A stretch of DNA of 64,000 nucleotides, from assembly GCA_965211775.1 (NCBI GenBank), contig OZ242974.1, positions 3,348,001-3,412,000 of the forward strand, in the 5' to 3' direction. The notes below the pieces were generated by a model. That model saw only the letters and a list, made by a program, of their open reading frames with translations, was not told the origin of the DNA and made no database searches. The stretch comes from Thiodiazotropha sp040506975. Its GTDB lineage: Bacteria; Pseudomonadota; Gammaproteobacteria; Chromatiales; Chromatiaceae. Both the position numbers and the translations under genes were made by a program. This document shows, one piece after another, positions 58,288 to 64,000 of the stretch. Each line of letters opens with the position of its first letter. Position 1 is the first letter of the stretch.

Positions 58288-58611
58288 GTGCCGGAAACAG
58301 CAACTCACAAAGTCAGAAACATCTTCGTCGGCAGCCATGCCCTGACGGACGGCTTCCGGCTGATCGGATTTGAAACCCTCACAGAACCCGACAGCAGCAG
58401 GCTGGACGAATTATTGAACCAGCTGTTACAGGAACGACAGCGGGCATTGCTGATCATCGAGCAGTCTGTCAATCATGTCGGCTCCAAGCTGCTGGATCAG
58501 ATCCGCAATGAAGGCGGCCGCATTATCCTGTCCGAGGTCCCATCATTGCAGGACCCCGAGGAGTTTCATTCCGAGTTGGACAATCAACTGAAAAAACTCA
58601 CCGGTGGTTAA
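58288..58611 (+). CDS. V/A-type ATPase subunit F (NtpG type)
   Basis: Small central-stalk subunit of 107 residues, GTG start 2 bases after the ntpK stop. An alpha/beta fold is suggested by NIFVGSHALTDGFRLIGFETL and RALLIIEQSVNHVGSKLLDQIRNEGGRIILSEVPS, which is the ATP-synt_F pattern. It fits the K-F-E-A-B-D order. Confidence 0.85.
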   Translation: MPETATHKVRNIFVGSHALTDGFRLIGFETLTEPDSSRLDELLNQLLQERQRALLIIEQSVNHVGSKLLDQIRNEGGRIILSEVPSLQDPEEFHSELDNQLKKLTGG

Positions 58612-58626
58612 CAGAGGAGAACGACA

Positions 58627-59259
58627 TTGAATCAGGTTGAAGCGCTTGAAAAAGCGATCCTTGAAAGGGCCGAACTGATGGCCAACGAGTGTCACAGCCG
58701 GGCCGAAGCGGGACGCAAGAATATCCTGCGTGAAGCCAGTGAGCGTCTTCACCTACGCGAGGAGAAAGAGACTCTGCTGGCCAAATCACTGGCGGACAGG
58801 GCCTATTTACGCAAAGTTCAGGCGGATGAACTGAAGCTGCACAGTAAAATGGATCATATGCGCTGGAACCTGGTACAGGTGGTAGTCGACCGTTTGCAAC
58901 AACGCATGCAGGCCTTGACCCAGGACGAGGTAAAATATATCGAATTGTTGAAGGCCTTTCTGCAGCAGGCCGCGGAACAGATCGAGGAACAACGGCTGAT
59001 GGTCTCGGTCAATGCCGAAGATCTGCGGCGTCTGAAACCCCAATGGCAGACCCTGACCTCCAGCCTGGCGGCAGGCAAGGTATTCGAACTGAAGGAGGAG
59101 AGTATCGAAACCATAGGCGGCTGCCTGATCACCACAGCTGACAAACGCATACAGATCGATCACACCTTCGAGGGCCGACTCACCCGCCTGGAACGCAAAG
59201 TGCACCAGGCGTTGGTCGAAAGGTTGTTACCCCCTATCGGTGATGGACAGGCACTTTGA
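58627..59259 (+). CDS. ntpE: V/A-type ATPase subunit E
   Basis: Peripheral-stalk subunit of 210 residues with a TTG start preceded by an AGGAGA site. The N-terminal half is a long coiled coil (LEKAILERAELMANECHSRAEAGRKNILREA), and the C-terminal half has the E-subunit cap domain (SIETIGGCLITTADKRIQIDHTFEGRLTRLERKV). It pairs with the H-like subunit to form the stator stalk. Confidence 0.9.
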   Translation: MNQVEALEKAILERAELMANECHSRAEAGRKNILREASERLHLREEKETLLAKSLADRAYLRKVQADELKLHSKMDHMRWNLVQVVVDRLQQRMQALTQDEVKYIELLKAFLQQAAEQIEEQRLMVSVNAEDLRRLKPQWQTLTSSLAAGKVFELKEESIETIGGCLITTADKRIQIDHTFEGRLTRLERKVHQALVERLLPPIGDGQAL

Positions 59260-59261
59260 CA

Positions 59262-61061
59262 ATGAAACACGAAAACAAGAAAGGCACCATTCAAGATATC
59301 AACGGCCCCATCGTCACCATCAGGCTGCCGGGTGTGCAAAACGGTGAGCAGGTACGCATCGGCAGTCTCGGCCTGTATGGTGAGGTGATCTCCCTGGAGG
59401 GTGACGAAGCCCTGGCCCAGATCTACGAATCCACTGAAATGGTACGACCCGGCGAACCGGTAGAGGGCCTGGGCCATCCCCTCTCGGTGGAACTCGGCCC
59501 TGGCCTCATCGGCGGTATATTCGACGGTGTGCAACGCCCCCTGGAGGAGATGTTCATCAAGGCAGGTGACCAGATCCCCCGCGGCCTCAGCCCGCTACCC
59601 CTCGATCGGGAGAAACTGTGGCACTTCGTACCCAGCGACAATCTTGAACCCAATATGCCGATCATCGGTGGCGCCCGACTTGGCGCGGTACAGGAGACTG
59701 AGACCGTCGAACACCGCATCGTCGTTCCCCCCAACATCGAAGGTGAATTGATCGAACTTGCACCCGAGGGCGACTACAACCTGGAAGAGACCATCGCACA
59801 GGTGCGTGACCCTCGGGGTCAGGTGCATCATCTCAAGCTCTACCACAGATGGCCGGTACGCAAGCCCCGCCCCTATCAGAGTCGTGACAACGGGGTCGAA
59901 CCCCTGATCACCGGGCAACGTATTCTCGATACCTTCTTCCCCCTGCTCAAAGGAAGCAAATGCGCCGTACCCGGCCCTTTCGGCGCCGGCAAGACCGTGG
60001 TGCAGCATCAGGTCGCACGCTGGGCCAATGCGGATATCGTCATCTATGTCGGATGCGGTGAGCGCGGCAATGAGTTGGTGGATGTACTCGACAGCTTTCC
60101 CAAATTGAAAGACCCCTACAGCGGCAGGCCCTTGATGGATCGCACCCTGCTCATCGCCAACACCTCCAACATGCCGGTGGTGGCCCGCGAGGCCTCGATC
60201 TATGTCGGCATCACCATTGCCGAATACTACCGGGATCAGGGCTACGACGTGGTGATGCTGGCCGACTCCACCAGCCGTTGGGCCGAGGCCCTGCGCGAGG
60301 TCTCCGGCCGCCTTGGTCAGATGCCCGTGGAAGAGGGATATCCCGCCTATCTTGCCTCCCGGCTGGCCGCCTTCTATGAACGGGCGGGACGGGTCGAGAC
60401 CATGGATTGCGGCAAGGGCTCTGTCACCCTGATCGGAGCCGTCTCTCCACCAGGCGGCGATTTCTCCGAGCCGGTCACCAGCCATACCAAGGAGATCATC
60501 CAGACCTTCTGGGCCCTCTCCAAGGAACTGGCGGACGCCCGTCACTACCCGGCTATCGACTGGGTCGACAGCTTCTCCGCCGACGTCGGCACCGCCGCCG
60601 AGTGGTGGCACGAGAACATCGACCGCGGTTGGGAGAAACGCCGTGCCCAGGCGCTGGCGATGCTGGCAAGGGATGCGGAACTGTCGCGTATCGTCAATCT
60701 GGTAGGGCCCGAGGCCCTCTCCTCCGCCCAGCGCTGGATATTGGAGGGTGCCGCACTGATCAAGGAGGGTGTGCTGCAACAGAGCGCCCTCGATCCGGTG
60801 GATACCTTCTCATCACCGCATAAACAGTTCATGTTGCTCGACCTGATCCTCACGGTGTATGACGAAGGCGCCACCCTGATCGAACTCGGCGTGCCTGTCC
60901 AGGAACTTGCCGAGATGCCGATACTGGCGCGCCTGCGCCGCTGCAAGGAACTTTACGACTCGTCCCAAACCGATCAGCTGAAGGCCTTTCGGGTTGAGGC
61001 ATTGAATGACTTCAAGGCAATCCATTCCGAATATGCACAACGGGGGGAACAGACAGCATGA
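59262..61061 (+). CDS. ntpA: V/A-type ATPase catalytic subunit A
   Basis: Catalytic subunit of 599 residues. The Walker A motif GPFGAGKTVVQHQVARW and Walker B region DVVMLADSTSRWAEALREVSGRLGQMP are clear. The extra bulge domain specific to A subunits lies around residues 110-180, before ITGQRILDTFFPLLKG. The ATG at 59262 follows the E stop by 2 bases; an upstream TTG at 59256 would add two residues. It overlaps subunit B by 4 bases. Confidence 0.97.
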   Translation: MKHENKKGTIQDINGPIVTIRLPGVQNGEQVRIGSLGLYGEVISLEGDEALAQIYESTEMVRPGEPVEGLGHPLSVELGPGLIGGIFDGVQRPLEEMFIKAGDQIPRGLSPLPLDREKLWHFVPSDNLEPNMPIIGGARLGAVQETETVEHRIVVPPNIEGELIELAPEGDYNLEETIAQVRDPRGQVHHLKLYHRWPVRKPRPYQSRDNGVEPLITGQRILDTFFPLLKGSKCAVPGPFGAGKTVVQHQVARWANADIVIYVGCGERGNELVDVLDSFPKLKDPYSGRPLMDRTLLIANTSNMPVVAREASIYVGITIAEYYRDQGYDVVMLADSTSRWAEALREVSGRLGQMPVEEGYPAYLASRLAAFYERAGRVETMDCGKGSVTLIGAVSPPGGDFSEPVTSHTKEIIQTFWALSKELADARHYPAIDWVDSFSADVGTAAEWWHENIDRGWEKRRAQALAMLARDAELSRIVNLVGPEALSSAQRWILEGAALIKEGVLQQSALDPVDTFSSPHKQFMLLDLILTVYDEGATLIELGVPVQELAEMPILARLRRCKELYDSSQTDQLKAFRVEALNDFKAIHSEYAQRGEQTA

Positions 61062-62437
61062 GCGCCAAGGAGTATCGTACCGCTTCCTCCGCCCGGGGCG
61101 GGTTGTTGACTGTTGCCGATGTCCCCGATATCGCCTTTGGCGACCGGGTCCATATCCGCGACCAGCAGGGTAATACACGCAACGGCCAGGTGATTCGCAG
61201 CTCCAACGAAGAAGTGTTGATCCAGGTGTTCGAAGGCACCGCCGAAATCGACCTGGAGAGCACCTGGGTGCGCTTCCTCGACGAACCGGTGGAAATCGCC
61301 CTCTCCCCGGAGATCCTCGGTCGCGTCTTCAGTGGCTTGGGTGAACCGCGGGATTATCGCCCCCCCATTGTCTCAAACCTGCGCCGCAGCATCAGCGCCG
61401 CCGCTTTCAACCCGGCGGCCCGCACCTATCCGAAAGAGTTCATACAAACTGGCATCTCCACCATAGACGGTCTCAACTCTCTGGTGCGCGGACAGAAGCT
61501 GCCGATCTTCTCCGCCTCGGGCCTGCCCCATAACCGGCTGGCGGCGCAAATCGTACGTCAGGCCAAACTCCCCGACGACGACAGCCGCTTCTCGGTGGTC
61601 TTCGCCGCCATGGGCGTCTCCTACGCTGACGCCCGCTTCTTCCAGGAGGAGTTCGCCTCCTCCGGTGTGCTGGGCAATGTGGTGATGTTCGTCAACATGG
61701 CCGACGACCCACCGGTGGAGCGCCTCACTCTCCCACGCATGGCCCTGACCGCGGCGGAATACCTCGCCTTCGATCTCGATCGCCATGTGCTGGTGGTGAT
61801 GACCGACATGACCCACTACGCCGAAGCGCTGCGCGAAGTCGCCACCGCCAAGGGCGATGTGCCGGCGCGTAAGGGTTACCCCGGCTATCTCTACTCCGAT
61901 CTGGCGGAGATCTATGAACGCTCCGGACGCATCAAGGATCGTCACGGCTCCATCACACTGGTGCCGGTGCTGAGTATGCCCAGTGACGACATCACCCACC
62001 CGATACCGGACCTGACAGGCTATATCACCGAGGGGCAGATCGTCCTCAGTCGTGAGCTGCACAACCAGGGCATCTATCCCCCGGTGCACATATCCCCTTC
62101 ACTGTCGCGTCTGATGAAAGACGGCATCGGCAAGGACTTCACCCGGGAGGACCATCCCCACGTCTCCAACCAGCTCTATGCCCTCTACGCCCGCGCCCTG
62201 GAGACGCGCAATCTGGCCTCCATCATCGGCGCCGATGAGCTATCCGCCCGTGACCGCCGCTACCTGGAATTCGCCGATGCCTTCGAGCAGCGTTTCGTGC
62301 AACAAGGGGAGGATGAAGACCGCAGTATCGAGGAGACCCTCAACCTGGCCTGGGATCTGCTTTCCACCTTCCCGCCACAGGCGCTGACCCGGGTCAACGA
62401 AACCGAGATCGCCAAGTACCATCGGCAGAGCACATGA
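61058..62437 (+). CDS. ntpB: V/A-type ATPase regulatory subunit B
   Basis: Non-catalytic subunit of 459 residues. It has the same fold as A but the P-loop is replaced by FSASGLPHNRLAAQI, as usual for B. VFAAMGVSYADARFFQEEF, VMTDMTHYAEALREVATAKGDVPARKGYPGYLYSDLAEIYERSGRI and ILSRELHNQGIYPPV-like segments identify the family. It overlaps both neighbours by 4 bases. Confidence 0.97.
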   Translation: MSAKEYRTASSARGGLLTVADVPDIAFGDRVHIRDQQGNTRNGQVIRSSNEEVLIQVFEGTAEIDLESTWVRFLDEPVEIALSPEILGRVFSGLGEPRDYRPPIVSNLRRSISAAAFNPAARTYPKEFIQTGISTIDGLNSLVRGQKLPIFSASGLPHNRLAAQIVRQAKLPDDDSRFSVVFAAMGVSYADARFFQEEFASSGVLGNVVMFVNMADDPPVERLTLPRMALTAAEYLAFDLDRHVLVVMTDMTHYAEALREVATAKGDVPARKGYPGYLYSDLAEIYERSGRIKDRHGSITLVPVLSMPSDDITHPIPDLTGYITEGQIVLSRELHNQGIYPPVHISPSLSRLMKDGIGKDFTREDHPHVSNQLYALYARALETRNLASIIGADELSARDRRYLEFADAFEQRFVQQGEDEDRSIEETLNLAWDLLSTFPPQALTRVNETEIAKYHRQST

Positions 62438-63057
62438 CCGGTAAACGGATCAAAGCGGCCCCGACCAAGAACACCCTGCTGAATCTGAAACGGCAGCTCA
62501 ATTTTCTCGAGGAGGGCCACAGCCTGCTGGAGCGCAAACGGGAGCTGCTCACGCGACTGGTCTATCAACGCATCGGCGAGTACCGCAAGATCAGAGATCA
62601 AGCCCACGAAGCCACCAAACAGGCTTATCACTGGCTCAGCATGCTGCAGTTGCGCATGGGCAGCCGCGCCGTCAACCAGGCGGCTCTCGGAGTGGAACCC
62701 GTGCTGGATCTGAAAATCCTGCCGCGGCGAAACCTCGGTGTGGAATACCCGTCTGTCAGTGGACAACTGCTGCCCCTCAATCCGGTCGGTCTGCTCGGCA
62801 CCGATCCCAGCTTCGATGAAACCCGCCTGCACTTTGCCGAAGCCTCGCTTCAGCTGGCGAAGATGGGCGAAGTCTCGATGAGCCTGAACCGCCTGATTGC
62901 CGAACAGCGTAAGGCGCAGAAACGGGTGAATGCGTTGCGCTATAACATTATCCCCCAGTATCGCAATACGATTCGTTTCATTGAAAATGCGCTGGAGGAA
63001 GAAGAAAGGAATGCCTTGTTTCAGGTGAAAGTATTGAGGGATCAGGAAAGAATATAA
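62434..63057 (+). CDS. ntpD: V/A-type ATPase central-stalk subunit D
   Basis: Rotor shaft subunit of 207 residues, two long helices with an antiparallel coiled-coil pattern: PTKNTLLNLKRQLNFLEEGHSLLERKRELLTRLV at the start and LNRLIAEQRKAQKRVNALRYNIIPQYRNTIRFIENALEEEERNALFQVKVLRDQ at the end, both typical of ATP-synt_D. It is the last gene of the operon. No clear terminator follows before the third IS1595 element. Confidence 0.95.
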   Translation: MTGKRIKAAPTKNTLLNLKRQLNFLEEGHSLLERKRELLTRLVYQRIGEYRKIRDQAHEATKQAYHWLSMLQLRMGSRAVNQAALGVEPVLDLKILPRRNLGVEYPSVSGQLLPLNPVGLLGTDPSFDETRLHFAEASLQLAKMGEVSMSLNRLIAEQRKAQKRVNALRYNIIPQYRNTIRFIENALEEEERNALFQVKVLRDQERI

Positions 63058-63167
63058 CTAATAAAAATCATCGGTCAATACATCCAACCCGGGATTTCTA
63101 TACTGGAAAAGCCATTCTGCTTATTGATGTAAAACAATTGTTACAAATTGATTCTCCAATATTCTTA

Positions 63168-64000
63168 CCTGATTACTCATGAGGCTCAGCTATTGAGCCT
63201 GTGGTGCAAGCATAATGGAACCTACTGAATAAAAGAGGATTTCATCATGCCGAGAAATACTATTCAATTTCAAAAAGGTCTTGGTTTGCACGATTTTCTG
63301 GAACAATATGGGACCGAGGATCAGTGTCGACAGGCATTGTATGATTTGCGCTGGCCGACGGGCTATGTCTGCCCTGAGTGCGGCAACACAACAGGCTGTG
63401 AACTCAAAAAGCGTCAGATATATCAATGTCACAAGTGCCATCATCAGACTTCCCTGACCGCCGGCAGCATCTTCCATGGCACCAAGCTGCCGCTGAGAAC
63501 GCGGTTTCTTGCGATCTATCTGTTGACCCAACGCAAGAAAAGTATCTCGGCGCTGCAACTTTCCCGCGAAATCGGGGTGAACTACAATACGGCCTGGCGA
63601 CTCAAGCATAAGTTGATGCAGGTGATGATGGAACGTGAGCGTGGAAAAAAACTGGCCGGTCGCATCGAATTGGATGATGCTTATCTCGGAGGCGAGCAAG
63701 CCGGTAAGCGTGGTCGTGGGTCGCGCAACAAAATCCCTTTCGTAGCTGCTGTTGAGACGACGCGGGACGGCAGGCCCATGAAAATTCAACTGCGTCGTGT
63801 AAGGGGCTTCCGCAAACGTGAAATCGCCCGCTACGCCCGCTCCTGCTTGATGCCTGGCAGCGAAGTCTTTACCGATGGGCTTTGGTGCTTTAGTGGCGTG
63901 ACAACCGCTGATTGCCATCATAACCCCATGGTGACGGGTGGTGGGCGCCAAAGTGTCCAGTATTCGTGCTTCAAATGGGTAAACACGATGTTGGGTAATG
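63168..64000 (+). mobile_element. IS1595-family insertion sequence, copy 3 (cut by window edge)
   Basis: Starts CCTGATTACTCATGAGG, matching the right end of copy 2 in inverse orientation; the other end lies outside the window. It is 111 bases beyond ntpD. The eight bases before it are TATTCTTA; the matching right duplication cannot be seen. Confidence 0.9.
63247..64000 (+). CDS. IS1595-family transposase (copy 3), partial
   Basis: First 251 residues of the same transposase as copies 1 and 2, on the plus strand, cut by the window end. One change stands out: Trp to Arg in LPLRTRFLAIYLL (LPLRTWFLAIYLL in the others). The reading frame is otherwise open. Confidence 0.93.
   Translation, partial: MPRNTIQFQKGLGLHDFLEQYGTEDQCRQALYDLRWPTGYVCPECGNTTGCELKKRQIYQCHKCHHQTSLTAGSIFHGTKLPLRTRFLAIYLLTQRKKSISALQLSREIGVNYNTAWRLKHKLMQVMMERERGKKLAGRIELDDAYLGGEQAGKRGRGSRNKIPFVAAVETTRDGRPMKIQLRRVRGFRKREIARYARSCLMPGSEVFTDGLWCFSGVTTADCHHNPMVTGGGRQSVQYSCFKWVNTMLGN

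Noticed and set aside
59595..60779. 394-codon minus-strand frame inside ntpA
   Set aside because: Antisense of a strongly conserved catalytic subunit; no start signal or domain. GC-rich codon use produces such frames.

Overview
The window looks like chromosomal DNA of a gammaproteobacterium, probably a Chromatiales-like or sulfur-oxidiser-like lineage. This placement is inferred from gene content and order: nadB divergent from an rpoE-rseABC-mucD block that runs into lepA-lepB-rnc-era-recO-pdxJ; a V/A-type ATPase operon; a complete set of AmmeMemoRadiSam genes; hypF; and ATP-dependent pckA. No rRNA, tRNA or CRISPR array was recognised.

Layout. (1) 1-3.7 kb, minus strand: an oligopeptide ABC transporter operon (CYTH protein, substrate-binding lipoprotein, L,D-transpeptidase, two permeases; the second permease runs off the left edge). 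(2) 3.7-8.5 kb: rlmD, cysM, a CBS protein, a spermidine-synthase-like protein and a DUF389 membrane protein. (3) 8.6-19.5 kb, minus strand: the conserved housekeeping and envelope-stress block, with nadB divergent at 19.7 kb. (4) 21.5-26.6 kb, minus strand: a RepB-like primase-fold protein coupled to amrB (MEMO), then amrS (radical SAM), then hypF. The third partner, amrA (AMMECR1), lies alone at 36.1 kb. (5) 26.8-37.5 kb: tmcA, a B12-binding radical SAM protein, a UDP-sugar dehydrogenase with two epimerases, rdgC, amrA and a GYF_2/pentapeptide-repeat protein. (6) 38-47 kb: a flagellar region broken up by mobile DNA: a FliK-like/FlhB-C-like pair, fliHIJ, an EAL/HDOD relic, IS1595, IS200 and IS1380 elements, then FHA and PilZ genes. 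(7) 47.1-53.1 kb: small conserved proteins, nth, pckA, hemH and a DUF971 protein. (8) 53.4-63.1 kb: a nine-gene V/A-type ATPase operon (H-C-I-K-F-E-A-B-D) with an intact IS1595 element between subunits I and K and another copy just after subunit D.

The most distinctive points are: three nearly identical IS1595 copies, two with perfect 8-bp target duplications; an ATPase operon split by an IS in opposite orientation; coupling of an AEP-primase-like protein to the poorly understood MEMO/AmrS module; a signal-less L,D-transpeptidase inside a peptide-transporter operon; and long palindromic intergenic repeats that share a conserved motif.
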